23,768 nucleotides of DNA from Bacillota bacterium (GTDB lineage: Bacteria > Bacillota > Clostridia > Saccharofermentanales > DTU023), in the NCBI GenBank assembly GCA_023426575.1, contig JAFAAL010000002.1, forward strand, positions 1-23,768. The letters are read 5' to 3'. Positions 1 to 9,502 of the stretch are shown in pieces. The notes under the pieces are model-generated. The model was given only the letters and a program-made list of their open reading frames with translations. It searched no databases and was not told the DNA's origin. The position numbers were made by a program, and so were the translations under genes. The first letter of the stretch is position 1. Each line of letters opens with the position of its first letter.

Positions 1-1
1 T

Positions 2-166
2 TTTCCAGAAGAGCTGAGGGCTCGTGCAGGCTATCTTCTCAGTAGCACAGAGAAAATTGACAGTTCCTTCATCCCTGAACTTTTCAGGCAATTAGAAGAA
101 CTTCTCTTCCAAGCCCTATCCGATTCAGATCTTCAAGAGTTCTCGCAAAGACAGCACAGCCCCTAG
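2..166 (+). CDS. C-terminal end of an unidentified protein (partial)
   Basis: An open frame enters from the left edge and ends at TAG (164-166), giving the last 54 residues of a protein. The fragment is rich in Leu, Glu and Ser and predicted helical, with a stretch reading ALSDSDLQEF near the end. That resembles the C-terminal helix of MarR-type regulators, but it is too short to assign. It converges on the minus-strand surface-protein pseudogene, with about 55 bp between the two stops. The codon choice fits the neighbourhood, and no other frame is open over the whole stretch. The family is unknown. Confidence 0.45.
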   Translation, partial: FPEELRARAGYLLSSTEKIDSSFIPELFRQLEELLFQALSDSDLQEFSQRQHSP

Positions 167-221
167 GGCGCCTTAGTCCTCGCACTCACCCTCAGCCTCT
201 TTTTCTATAAATCAGAGCTAT

Positions 222-1051
222 CTAATGCCGACGTCTCAGGAGAATGAGGGCTACAGCCATCAGACTGAGGAGCAGAGGCAGGAGCGGGTCGATTCCCTGC
301 TCACCCGTGACAGGCACGAGAGTTCTGTCGGGACTTGGGGTATGCTCCTCTACAGGCTTATACACAGGCTGAGCCAGAAGCTTCTTATCCGCAGGCTTGC
401 TGGGCATAATCACTGTCGGCAAGAGGGGGGTGGATGAAGCAATAGCTTCTGTCTGCCCCGTAGTGATGTGAGTGCTCGTCCCAGGATTCTGAGGATCCTC
501 AGGATTGACAACGCTCGCAGTATTCACCACCTCTCCCCTTAAGACATCGTCCGTTGTCACTCGATAGGGCTGGGGCGCCTGGTAGATGTATACGTCCCCA
601 GGAGCGAGATCAGGAGTGAGCTCAAGTTTGTGAATGCCGAGCTTCTCATCCGTGATGATCACTTTTTTGATGGTCACATTCCCGACGTTCTTCATCACAA
701 ATTGATAGTAAATGAGGTCCCCCGCTTCTCTGAACTTCCCATCGGGATAGTCTACGCCCTCTGCATTACAGACGCGCGTACTCTCCTTTGTGAGCAAGAT
801 GCCACTTGTCTTATGAGCTGGCGTATCATTTTCACCCGGCACTTCTGGCTTATCGGGATTCTCTTTATCGGGCACTTTGACATAGACTGTGTTTTTGACA
901 CTTCCATTGTCTAGGTCAGCCTGCGTCACCTCGTAAGGTTTGTCCACCATGTACGTATAGCTCTGGCCTGGAGCCAATGGCGCATCTAGCGTCACTTCCC
1001 TTTATGGGAGGCGGACGCCACATTGTCGCTCTTCGTGAGCGAGGGCTCTAG
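222..1051 (-). pseudogene. Decayed DUF11-repeat, sortase-anchored surface protein (internal deletion and frameshift)
   Basis: The open part (995 down to 222, 257 codons from a GTG preceded 9 nt upstream by an in-frame TAA) encodes the end of one DUF11/conserved-repeat domain, one complete domain (LLTKEST...NTASVVNPEDPQNP), a Pro/Lys-rich stalk and a cell-wall sorting tail. The tail is VPVTGE, a hydrophobic helix and RRRH. The motif is LPXTG-like, with V in place of L. Just upstream, in another frame (about 1051-1000), the sequence reads EPSLTKSDNVASASHKGK and then stops; this is the start of a DUF11 repeat. Aligned with the intact domain, about 30 residues are missing between HKGK and VTLDAPLAPG, together with a change of frame. 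The remnant overlaps the stop codon of the CDF gene. There is no plausible ribosome site or signal peptide. The remains most likely belong to a long adhesin-like protein, and the left-hand ORF is unlikely to be expressed as a surface protein. Confidence 0.75.
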
Positions 1052-2055
1052 GACGGCTCCACAGTCTTTTCCTGTTTTTCTTTGAGATCGGGTTCAAAAT
1101 GTATTTGCAGGCTGACAGGCGTCCCCAGAAGCCGCCTGAAATAGTCCTCGATCAGGTGGTCGAGGAGGTGACTGCGCGCCACCGTCATCTCAGGGTCGAC
1201 AATCAGATGCAGGTCAATATAGGGATGGTTGAGATTGCCACGAGAGCGGATGCCATGGACATCTCTCACCTCTTTAAAGCGTCTCACCGTTCGCTCGATC
1301 ATTGCCTCATCGAGCAATTCAGCATCGATGAGGACGTTGGCATTTTGGCTGAAGACTTCCCAGGCGGCATGGAGGACGAAGGCTGCGACGAGGAGCGAGA
1401 CGATCGGGTCGACGATTGAGGGGAGCCCGAGGCGGATGCCCGCGAGGCTGATCAAGACGCCGATGGAGATAATGACATCTGTCTTGGTATGGCTGGAGTC
1501 TGAGATCAGGATGGCGGAGTTCAATCTCTCCCCTGCCCTGCGCTCACTTCTCGCCACAATGATATTGAGGACAATACTAAAGATCAGGAGGCCGATGCCG
1601 AGAGCTGAGATCTCGGGGCGCACGGGATGTTGAAATTTATAGATGGCCTCGCGGATGACGTTGAAACCCAGGTAGGCGAGGAGGAGACCCATCCCCGCCC
1701 CAATGAGCATCTCAATCTTGCCGTGCCCGTAGGGATGCTCACTGTCCCGTGGCCGATTGGCAAGATAGAGACCGACAATGCCGACGATATTGGCGGAGCT
1801 GTCTGCGAGCGAATGAAGGCCGTCCGCCGAGAGAGCAGTACTGTCAATAAAATAGCCGAGGCCCAGTTTGATCGCCGCCACTAGGACATTCAATAAGAAG
1901 ATAAAGAAGAGGACACGATAGACCTCGCGAGATCTGGCCTGCGTCTTTGCAACCTCGGCACGTTCAAATTCTGCCTCGCGCTCGGGATCAATCGGAACGA
2001 GATACTCAATCCGGCTCTCTTCTTTATTGCCACGGGGGCTGTCAAATAGGTCCAT
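1048..2055 (-). CDS. Cation diffusion facilitator (CDF) family metal efflux transporter
   Basis: This 335-residue membrane protein exports divalent metal (Zn, Mn, Fe or similar) in exchange for protons. It has an N-terminal cytosolic extension of about 45 residues rich in Glu and Arg, then six membrane helices (about 46-230) and a C-terminal ferredoxin-like cytosolic domain (about 240-325). The metal-site signature is visible as H81-x3-D85 within DGLHSLADSS in TM2 and H189-x3-D193 within DSSHTKTD in TM5. Length is slightly above the usual 290-310 because of the N-terminal extension. The ATG start at 2055 has GGAGGTGG about 5 nt upstream. The gene is transcribed away from the fatty acid operon. 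Its stop overlaps the surface-protein remnant, so debris was joined directly behind it. The metal cannot be assigned from sequence; His in TM2 is common in zinc-transporting members. Confidence 0.93.
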   Translation of the reverse strand: MDLFDSPRGNKEESRIEYLVPIDPEREAEFERAEVAKTQARSREVYRVLFFIFLLNVLVAAIKLGLGYFIDSTALSADGLHSLADSSANIVGIVGLYLANRPRDSEHPYGHGKIEMLIGAGMGLLLAYLGFNVIREAIYKFQHPVRPEISALGIGLLIFSIVLNIIVARSERRAGERLNSAILISDSSHTKTDVIISIGVLISLAGIRLGLPSIVDPIVSLLVAAFVLHAAWEVFSQNANVLIDAELLDEAMIERTVRRFKEVRDVHGIRSRGNLNHPYIDLHLIVDPEMTVARSHLLDHLIEDYFRRLLGTPVSLQIHFEPDLKEKQEKTVEPS

Positions 2056-2158
2056 ATGCCACCTCCAGCCCTAGTCTAAGCAAAAAGCTAGGGGTTAGAA
2101 AAGATTAACGGCAGTGAGCCTCGCCTCACTTTTACTTAAAGAATTTTTAGAACTTATC

Positions 2159-2188
2159 TTGACATTTGAGCAGATGGAGTCGTATAGT
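2159..2188 (+). promoter_or_regulatory. Sigma-A-type promoter of the fatty acid operon
   Basis: A perfect -35 TTGACA (2159-2164) is followed after 18 bp by TATAGT (2183-2188). Transcription should start near 2195, directly at the left edge of the 32-bp palindrome, about 80 nt before the bioY start codon. No other promoter of this quality is seen in the 218 bp between the divergent CDF and bioY genes. Confidence 0.7.
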
Positions 2189-2195
2189 AGGCATT

Positions 2196-2227
2196 GCTTA
2201 AAAATCTTTATATAAATATCTTTAAGC
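2196..2227 (+). promoter_or_regulatory. Imperfect 32-bp palindrome overlapping the operon start site (probable operator)
   Basis: The arms GCTTAAA and TTTAAGC enclose an A+T-rich, nearly symmetric centre (ATCTTTATATAAATAT); only a few pairs mismatch. It begins 8 bp after the -10 box, so a bound protein would block initiation. A related half-site, CTTAAAGAATTTTTAG, lies upstream of the -35 at 2135-2150. The sequence does not match the BirA or FapR operator consensus as I know them. The MarR-type regulator at the operon end is the natural candidate, by inference. Confidence 0.55.
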
Positions 2228-2229
2228 TA

Positions 2230-2257
2230 CTGTGGAAGCGAGATGCTCTCGCCACAG
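2230..2257 (+). promoter_or_regulatory. 5'-UTR hairpin before bioY
   Basis: CTGTGG and CCACAG pair, as do CGAGA and TCTCG, with a three-base bulge (AAG) and a TGC loop. The stem is 11 bp, ends about 4 nt before the AAAGGTG ribosome site and is not followed by a T-run, so it is not a terminator. It may protect the 5' end of the long mRNA or modulate translation of bioY. I see no resemblance to a known riboswitch. Confidence 0.5.
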
Positions 2258-2273
2258 AGAGAAAGGTGTCCAT

Positions 2274-2861
2274 ATGAAGTCTGAAAAGATCTATCACTTA
2301 GTCCTTGCCGCTGTCTCAGCAGCCCTCATCGCCGTCGGTGCCTGGCTGAAGATTCCGACCCTCTACGTCGCGATCACGCTGCAATTGCCTATCGTCATCA
2401 TCTTGGGTCTCTTACTCGGCCCTCGTATCGCTGGACGCGCGACCCTGATCTATCTCCTTATGGGACTTCTAGGACTCCCCGTCTTCGCTGGGGGCGGCGG
2501 ACCCCAATACCTCTTGCAGCCGAGTTTTGGCTATATCTACGGCTTCTTCTTCGCCGTCTATCTGGCGGGGAAGTGGCTGTCCTGGGAGCCTGAGCAGAGT
2601 CTCCAGAAAGATTGGACGATGAGTCTTCTCATGACGGGCATCGTCTATCTCTCAGGGCTCTTGCATCTTTACCTCATCAATCACTTGGTCCTTGGCAATG
2701 CCTTAAGTCTCTGGCAAGTCCTCGCCATTGGCTTCAGCAAGACAATTGTCAAGGACCTCATCTTGAACAGCGTCATCGTCTTGGCCCTCAAACCACTGCG
2801 TCGTGCACTCAGAACGTTGAACGCTCCCTATGAGAAAAGGAGAGTGAAAGAATGCGCCTAG
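2274..2861 (+). CDS. bioY: BioY, biotin transporter substrate-binding (S) component
   Basis: BioY is the membrane S component that binds and imports biotin, alone or with an ECF module. The 195-residue product has about six hydrophobic helices and the family signature GLPVFAGGGG (67-76) followed by LLQPSFGYIYGF; a conserved Lys/Asp segment (SKTIVKDLI) lies near the C terminus. I chose ATG 2274 because AAAGGTG precedes it by 6-7 nt and the protein then begins at the usual place. An upstream GTG at 2232 lies inside the 5'-UTR hairpin and lacks a ribosome site. It is the first gene of the operon and overlaps acpP by 10 nt. Its place ahead of accB makes sense, since biotin is the cofactor of acetyl-CoA carboxylase. 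No ecfA or ecfT genes are nearby. Confidence 0.95.
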   Translation: MKSEKIYHLVLAAVSAALIAVGAWLKIPTLYVAITLQLPIVIILGLLLGPRIAGRATLIYLLMGLLGLPVFAGGGGPQYLLQPSFGYIYGFFFAVYLAGKWLSWEPEQSLQKDWTMSLLMTGIVYLSGLLHLYLINHLVLGNALSLWQVLAIGFSKTIVKDLILNSVIVLALKPLRRALRTLNAPYEKRRVKECA

Positions 2862-3103
2862 ACCTCAATGTCCAAGCGGAAGTCTACGAAATCATCCGCA
2901 GAATCCTCGGCGTCCCGATGAATGAGATCAAGCCAGAAGCTCGCCTCATCGAGGACCTCAATGCCGACTCTCTCGACGCTGTCGACCTGGCAGACGCTAT
3001 CGAAGAGCGCTTTGAGCTCGAGATTTTAGACAGCGAGCTCATCGACTATGAGACCGTCGGTGAAATCATCGCCGCCATTGAAAGGAAACGCCAGCATGGA
3101 TAG
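2852..3103 (+). CDS. acpP: Acyl carrier protein
   Basis: This 83-residue acidic, four-helix protein carries growing acyl chains on a 4'-phosphopantetheine. The attachment serine is Ser40 in the motif NADSLDAVDLA, the canonical DSL site. Length is typical (75-85). The start codon overlaps the end of bioY, and GGAG in GGAGAGTG lies about 10 nt upstream. The stop overlaps the start of accB. Position between bioY and accB is unusual, because acpP often neighbours fabH, fabK or plsX. In this pathway it interacts with every downstream enzyme: FabD, FabH, FabF, FabG, FabZ and FabK. Confidence 0.96.
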   Translation: MRLDLNVQAEVYEIIRRILGVPMNEIKPEARLIEDLNADSLDAVDLADAIEERFELEILDSELIDYETVGEIIAAIERKRQHG

Positions 3104-3531
3104 TCAAGCCGTCCTCGAGATCATCGCCGCCTTCCGGCATGAAAATCTCACAGAACTCAGCCTGGAATCGGGTGATTTCAAGCTCTCCTTGAAGGCAGAA
3201 CCCCAAGTGAGTTCTAAAGCTCACCTTGAGCCCCTCACCCCAGTATCAGCCCCCGCCTCTGGAACTGAGAATCCTGCGCCCGAGCCCGAGCTCGAGGCCG
3301 TCCTCGTCCGCGCGCCCCTGGTCGGTACCTTCTACCAGGCGCCTGAGGCAGGAGCCGAGCCCTATGTCACAGTGGGACAAGAGGTCGCTGCGGGAGACAT
3401 TCTCTGCATCATCGAGGCCATGAAGATGATGAATTACATCGAGGCTCCTGTCGCTGGGATCGTCCGAGCGGTGAGAGTCGCGGATGGGGCTTTTGTCGCT
3501 TTTGACGATGTCCTCTTCGAGATTGAAGAAA

Positions 3532-3539
<8 letters not shown>
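3096..3539 (+). CDS. accB: Acetyl-CoA carboxylase biotin carboxyl carrier protein
   Basis: AccB holds the biotin that shuttles CO2 from AccC to the carboxyltransferase. The 147-residue product has an N-terminal interaction region, a Pro/Ala/Glu-rich linker (about 45-68) and a C-terminal biotinyl domain with the signature EAMKMMN; Lys110 is the biotinylated residue. The start at ATG 3096 is chosen because MDSQAVLEII matches how AccB proteins begin and AAAGGAAA lies upstream; an earlier in-frame ATG at 3048 would add residues from inside acpP. It overlaps acpP by 8 nt and accC by 8 nt. Confidence 0.95.
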
Positions 3540-4901
<1,362 letters not shown>

Positions 4902-4905
<4 letters not shown>

Positions 4906-6551
4906 GAGATTCATTTCAGAAGCGCAAGATCCAGTTGAGCGCCCTCCGGCGCCTGACGCGTCTGAGGCGCGAGGCCGAGCCGCGAGAGCTCTCCTGTGAG
5001 CTCTTCACGCGTTGCCCTGCCTGTCACGAGAATATCGCGGCCCTGCAACTCGGGCAAAACGCCCATGTCTGCCCGCTCTGCGGCCAGCACCACCGCCTGC
5101 CAGCAGCCGATCGCCTGGCCCTCTGCCTCGACCCTGGCTACACGCGAATCGACGCCCCCGCCGTCTGCCATGATCCCCTGCACTTTCCTGGCTATCCAGA
5201 GAAATGGGCTCAGGCGCAGGCGATGAGCAGCGTCGATGAGGCCATCGCCTTTGCCCGCGGTGAGATCTCAGGGCAGCCCTGCATCTTCGGGGCCATGGAG
5301 AGTCAGTTCCTCATGGGCTCCATGGGACAAAATGTCGGCGATCGCCTCTGTGCCGCCGTCGCCCTGGCGCAAGCTGAACGGCTGCCGCTCATCATTGCGG
5401 CGGTCAGCGGCGGGGCCAGGATGCAAGAGGGCATCGTCAGCCTGATGCAGATGCGTCGCACGGCCGCAGCCCTGCGCGACTTCGAGGCCGCGGGCGGTCT
5501 CTACATCGCAATCCTCTGCGATCCCTGTACGGGGGGCGTCACGGCGAGCTTTGCCTCGCTCGCCCAGATCACCCTGGCCGAGCCTGGAGCCCTCATCGGC
5601 TTCGCTGGTCCTCGCGTCATTCGCGAGACGATACAATGCGCCCTCCCCGCCGGCTTCCAATCGGCTGAATTTCAGAGAGATCACGGCTTCGTCGATCGCG
5701 TCGTGCCCCGACACGCGCTGAAGGCAGAGCTCGCCCAGATTCTCTCGCTCCACGCGCAAGTTCCAGCAGCTCCTCGTTCACAGAGCAGAGAGCAGCCAAG
5801 CAAATCCGAGGAAGCCCCTGAACCTCAATCTACGCTCCGGCCCTTTGAGCGGGTCCTGGCAGCGCGCCAGACCGAGCGAGTGAAGCCACGCGAGATCCTC
5901 GGCATGCTCTGTACAGAGATCGTCGAATTCTCGGGCGATCGCCTCTACGGCGACGACCATGCCATCCGCGGCGGCATCGCACGCCTCGCCGGCTACCCCA
6001 TCACCTATCTCTATACCGAGAAGGGCCGCGACCTAGAAGAGCAGATCTCCCATAATTTCGGCATGCCTCAGCCCGAGGGCTATCGCAAGGCGCGACGCCT
6101 CATGGCCGAGGCCGAACGCTGGCAGCGGCCGATCTTGACGATCATTGACACACCCGGAGCCTATCCTGGCATCGGCGCTGAGGAGCGCGGTCAGGGCGAG
6201 GCCATCGCCCAAAATCTGGCAGCCATGGCAGGTCTGACCGTCCCCCTCATCAGCCTGATCAGCGGCGAGGCGGGCAGCGGTGGCGCCCTCGCCCTCGCCT
6301 GCGGCAAGAAGCTCTACATGCTAGAAAACGCCGTTTACACGCTGCTCTCGCCCGAGGGCTTTGCGGTCATTCTCTGGAAGGATCGCGAGCGCGCCCCCGA
6401 GGCCGCCGAGCTGATGCGCCTGACGGCTGAGGACATGCGAGAACTCGGTGTCTGTGATCGGATCTTCCCCGATGATCTCAGCGGCTTGAAAGAGCAAGTC
6501 GAAGCAGACATTCGTGCTCACTATGAGAGGAGGGATCTATGCGACAAGTAG
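4902..6551 (+). CDS. accDA: Fused acetyl-CoA carboxylase carboxyltransferase, beta plus alpha subunits
   Basis: This enzyme transfers the carboxyl group from carboxybiotin to acetyl-CoA, making malonyl-CoA. In most bacteria the beta (AccD) and alpha (AccA) subunits are separate; here a single 549-residue chain holds both. Residues 1-285 are AccD-like, with a zinc ribbon (C38-x2-C41 and C57-x2-C60), SGGARMQEG (169-177) and GGVTASFA (211-218). After a polar linker (about 286-312), residues 313-545 are AccA-like, with DTPGAYPGIGAEERGQGEA (from 417) and SGEAGSGGALA (454-464). The alpha part lacks most of its usual N-terminal helical region, so the fusion is compact. There is no stop or internal ribosome site between the halves. 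It overlaps accC by 4 nt (ATGA) and fabH by 13 nt. Confidence 0.95.
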
Positions 6552-7492
6552 CGCTCTACCAGACGGGCATCGCTCTCCCCTCCACCGCACGGGACAACCT
6601 CTACTTCACAAAATTCCTCGAGACCTCGGACCAGTGGATTCGTGAGCGGACTGGCATCGTCACACGCTTCCACTGTGAGCAGGAGACTTGCCGCAGCCTC
6701 GCCATCGCTGCAGCTGAGGCCGCCGTCGCCAAGCTCGGACCAGAGGAGCGCGAGAAGATCAAGCTGGTCATCGTCGCGACCATGAGCTCGGATCTTGCAA
6801 TGCCCGCCATCGCCCCCCTCCTTCAAGCGGCCCTGGGCCTCCCTCGCGATGTCCTGGCCTATGACCTCAATGCGGCCTGCAGCGGCTTCCTCTACGCCCT
6901 CGAGACGGCTCGCCACTTCCTCTCAGCACAGGCGCCCGGCAGCCTCGCCCTCATCGTCGGTGCCGAAGAGCTCTCCTCTCTCCTCGACTTTCAGGATCGG
7001 AATACGGCGGTCCTCTTCGGCGATGCGGCGGGCGCGACGATCTGGGGACTGCAAGATGGCGGCGAGAGCAGCTTCTCAGCCTATTGCGAGACGGCCCCCG
7101 AGCTCCTCGCCGCAGCCAAGACTGGCCCCCTGACGATGTCGGGACGCGCCATCTTCCACTTTGCCGTCAGCACCCTATGCCAGCAGATCTCAGATCACCT
7201 GGAACGGCTGGGCCTCAGAGCAAGTGAGATCGACCTCTTCCTCCTCCACCAGGCCAATATCCGCATCTTGCAATCCCTCGCCAGACGCCTCGGAGTCGAT
7301 GAGGCCAAGTTCCCTCACAATCTCGAACGCTATGGCAATACCTCGGCCGCCAGCCTGCCCCTCCTCCTCCACGAACTGAGAGAAGAGGGAGCTTTTGACG
7401 GTTCTAAAAATCTTTTGCTCGCCGGCTTCGGCGCTGGCCTAACGGCGGGTACTCTCATCTTGAAAGGACATAGACCCTATGTGGCTCAATGA
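6539..7492 (+). CDS. fabH: Beta-ketoacyl-ACP synthase III
   Basis: FabH starts fatty acid synthesis by condensing an acyl-CoA primer with malonyl-ACP. The 317-residue protein has the catalytic triad in the expected order: Cys114 (DLNAACSGFLYAL), His237 (LLHQANIRI) and Asn267 (ERYGNTSAAS), and ends with a GFGAGLTAG segment typical of the family. The ATG is preceded by AGGAGG at 5-nt spacing, inside the end of accDA. Length is near the usual 310-330. Primer choice (acetyl versus branched) cannot be told by eye. The stop lies 14 nt into fabK. Confidence 0.96.
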   Translation: MRQVALYQTGIALPSTARDNLYFTKFLETSDQWIRERTGIVTRFHCEQETCRSLAIAAAEAAVAKLGPEEREKIKLVIVATMSSDLAMPAIAPLLQAALGLPRDVLAYDLNAACSGFLYALETARHFLSAQAPGSLALIVGAEELSSLLDFQDRNTAVLFGDAAGATIWGLQDGGESSFSAYCETAPELLAAAKTGPLTMSGRAIFHFAVSTLCQQISDHLERLGLRASEIDLFLLHQANIRILQSLARRLGVDEAKFPHNLERYGNTSAASLPLLLHELREEGAFDGSKNLLLAGFGAGLTAGTLILKGHRPYVAQ

Positions 7493-8435
7493 CGTTTTTG
7501 ATCTCAACTATCCCATCATCCAGGGGGGCATGGCCCATGTCGCCACGCCAGAATTCGCCGCGGCTGTCAGTCAGGCGGGCGCGCTCGGCCAAGTGGGCAC
7601 GGGCGGCATGCCTGCTGCAGAAGTCGAGCAGGCGATTCATCGCATTCGCGAACTGACCGATCGCCCCTTCGGCATCAATCTCATGCTGCTGAACCCCGAG
7701 GTGGAGCAAATTGCCGAGCTTCTCGCCAGAGAGCGCGTCCCCCTGATCACCACGGGGGCGGGCAATCCAGGGAAATACATCCCCCGCTGGCATGAGGCGG
7801 GCTGCAAGGTCATCCCCGTCGTCCCCACCCTCGGTCTCGCCCAGCGCATGGAGCGAGTCGGCGCCGATGCCGTCATCGCCGAGGGTCAGGAGGCCGGGGG
7901 CCACATCGGCGAGATGAGTTCCTTTGTCCTCTGGCCTCTCCTCGCTGAAAATCTCAAGATCCCCGTGATCGCCGCGGGTGGCATCGCGACGGGTCGCCAG
8001 CTCGCCGCCGCCCTGATGCTCGGGGCCGAGGGCTGCCAGCTCGGCACCCTCTTCCTCGCCACCCACGAGTGCCCGATTCACGAAAACTACCGCGAGGCCG
8101 TCCTCCGGGCCAAGGACTCACAAATCACCGTCATCGGGCGCAAGAACGGCCTGCCCTGCCGCCTCCTCAAGAGCCCCCTGACCCACCGCTACCTCGAGCT
8201 CGAAAAAGCAGGTGCTGACAAGATCGAACTCGAGAAGATCCTCCTCGGCTCCCTCCGCCGCGCCGTCAAGACGGACGACAGTGAGACGGCCGCCTACATG
8301 ATGGGCCAATCCGCCTCCCTGATCCACGAGGCCCTGCCGATCGCCGAGCGTCTCAACTGCCTCTTCAGGGAGGCCCGTCAAGCGGCAAAAGCCTACTGCC
8401 AAACTCTCCCCTTCCAGGAGGTCTCATGCGTCTAG
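7479..8435 (+). CDS. fabK: Enoyl-ACP reductase II (FMN-dependent)
   Basis: FabK performs the last step of each elongation round, reducing trans-2-enoyl-ACP with NAD(P)H through FMN. The 318-residue TIM-barrel protein starts with YPIIQGGMAHVATPEFAAAV and has the flavin/active-site motif GQEAGGHIGE (His142), then PVIAAGGIATG and a QLGTLFLATHE segment. These are diagnostic of FabK rather than generic nitronate monooxygenases. AAAGGA precedes the ATG by about 9 nt. No FabI, FabL or FabV is present in the window, so FabK is the likely sole enoyl reductase encoded here. It overlaps fabH and the next flavoprotein gene. Confidence 0.93.
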   Translation: MWLNDVFDLNYPIIQGGMAHVATPEFAAAVSQAGALGQVGTGGMPAAEVEQAIHRIRELTDRPFGINLMLLNPEVEQIAELLARERVPLITTGAGNPGKYIPRWHEAGCKVIPVVPTLGLAQRMERVGADAVIAEGQEAGGHIGEMSSFVLWPLLAENLKIPVIAAGGIATGRQLAAALMLGAEGCQLGTLFLATHECPIHENYREAVLRAKDSQITVIGRKNGLPCRLLKSPLTHRYLELEKAGADKIELEKILLGSLRRAVKTDDSETAAYMMGQSASLIHEALPIAERLNCLFREARQAAKAYCQTLPFQEVSCV

Positions 8436-9502
8436 GACATCGTCATCTTCGTCTCCCCCTCCTCCAGGGGGGTATGGGCATCGGCGTCTCCCTCTCAAAG
8501 CTTGCGGGAGCCGTCGCCCGAGAGGGCGCCATGGGCGTCATCTCGGCCATCAATCCCGGCTATCGGGAAGCTGATTTCGAGAGCGACAACCTCGCTGCCA
8601 ATCGCCGCGCCCTCGCAAAGGAGATTCATGAGGCGCGCAAAATTGCCGACGGCCAGGGACTCATTGGGGTCAATATCATGTGCGCCATCAGCCAGTACAA
8701 GGAAATGGTCGAGACCGCGGCCAAGGCGGGAGCCGACGCCCTGATCTGTGGCGCTGGTCTGCCCCTCAATCTCCCAGAGCTCGTGCCGAGCCGTGAGATT
8801 CTCCTCGCCCCTATCGTCTCGAGTGCCAGGGCCGCCCGGCTCATCGCTGAGACCTGGTGGCGGCGCTACGAGCGCTATCCCGACTTCCTCGTCCTTGAGG
8901 GGCCGCTCGCCGGCGGACACCTCGGCTTCAAGTGGCCCGAGCTCGAGGCCACGGCCAAGACGCTGAAGGACCTCCTCAGAGAACTCGTCGCCTGGCGCGA
9001 CACCTTCCGCGAAGAGAATCAGCACGAGCTCCCGATCTTTGCCGCGGGCGGCATCCGCAGCGCGGAGGAGAGACGCGAGCTCATGGATCTCGGAGCCGAC
9101 GGCATCCAGCTCGGCACGCCCTTTATTGCGACAGAGGAATGTGATGCCCCCGCCGCCATGAAGGAGGCCCTCATCGCCGCCAGCGACGAGGACATCCGCT
9201 TAATCCAAAGTCCGGTGGGACTCCCTGGACGCGCTCTCTTCTCGCCCCTCTTAAAGAAACTGGAAGAAGTTCCGCGCATTCCTCCGCGCCACTGCGTCAA
9301 ATGTCTCAAGACCTGCGACCCTAAGACGACCAAATACTGCATTAACGAGGCCCTCCAGGCCGCCATCCGCGGCGATCGAGAAAACGGTCTCTTCTTCTCA
9401 GGGGCTAAGATCGGCGGCATCCGACGCCTGACTTCCGTGCGCGAGCGCATCCGCGAATTCTTCCCCGAATACTATGGAGATACAGACGATGAACGAGAGT
9501 AA
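8426..9502 (+). CDS. Nitronate monooxygenase-family flavoprotein with a four-cysteine motif (FabX-like candidate)
   Basis: A 358-residue FMN TIM-barrel protein of the FabK/nitronate monooxygenase superfamily, distantly similar to its neighbour FabK. It begins LPLLQGGMGIGVSLSKLAGAV and contains EGPLAGGHLGF (His165 at the FabK active-site position) and PIFAAGGIRS. Unlike FabK it carries C290-x2-C293-x3-C297-x7-C305 near the C terminus, spacing that suits a [4Fe-4S] cluster. Helicobacter FabX is a family member of about this length with flavin plus Fe-S that oxidises and isomerises saturated acyl-ACP to make unsaturated fatty acids. Location between fabK and fabD, with AGGAGGT before the start and overlaps on both sides, argues for a fatty acid role. 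A FabX-like function is an inference; a second enoyl reductase or a detoxifying enzyme remain possible. The family call is secure. Confidence 0.85.
   Translation: MRLGHRHLRLPLLQGGMGIGVSLSKLAGAVAREGAMGVISAINPGYREADFESDNLAANRRALAKEIHEARKIADGQGLIGVNIMCAISQYKEMVETAAKAGADALICGAGLPLNLPELVPSREILLAPIVSSARAARLIAETWWRRYERYPDFLVLEGPLAGGHLGFKWPELEATAKTLKDLLRELVAWRDTFREENQHELPIFAAGGIRSAEERRELMDLGADGIQLGTPFIATEECDAPAAMKEALIAASDEDIRLIQSPVGLPGRALFSPLLKKLEEVPRIPPRHCVKCLKTCDPKTTKYCINEALQAAIRGDRENGLFFSGAKIGGIRRLTSVRERIREFFPEYYGDTDDERE

Noticed and set aside
2196..2227. BirA (biotin repressor) operator in front of bioY
   Set aside because: The arms GCTTAAA/TTTAAGC do not match the TTGTTAACC-type half-sites known to me, and the spacing differs.
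2230..2257. FMN or other riboswitch in front of the operon
   Set aside because: The leader is only about 80 nt with one simple hairpin, and no known aptamer core is visible.
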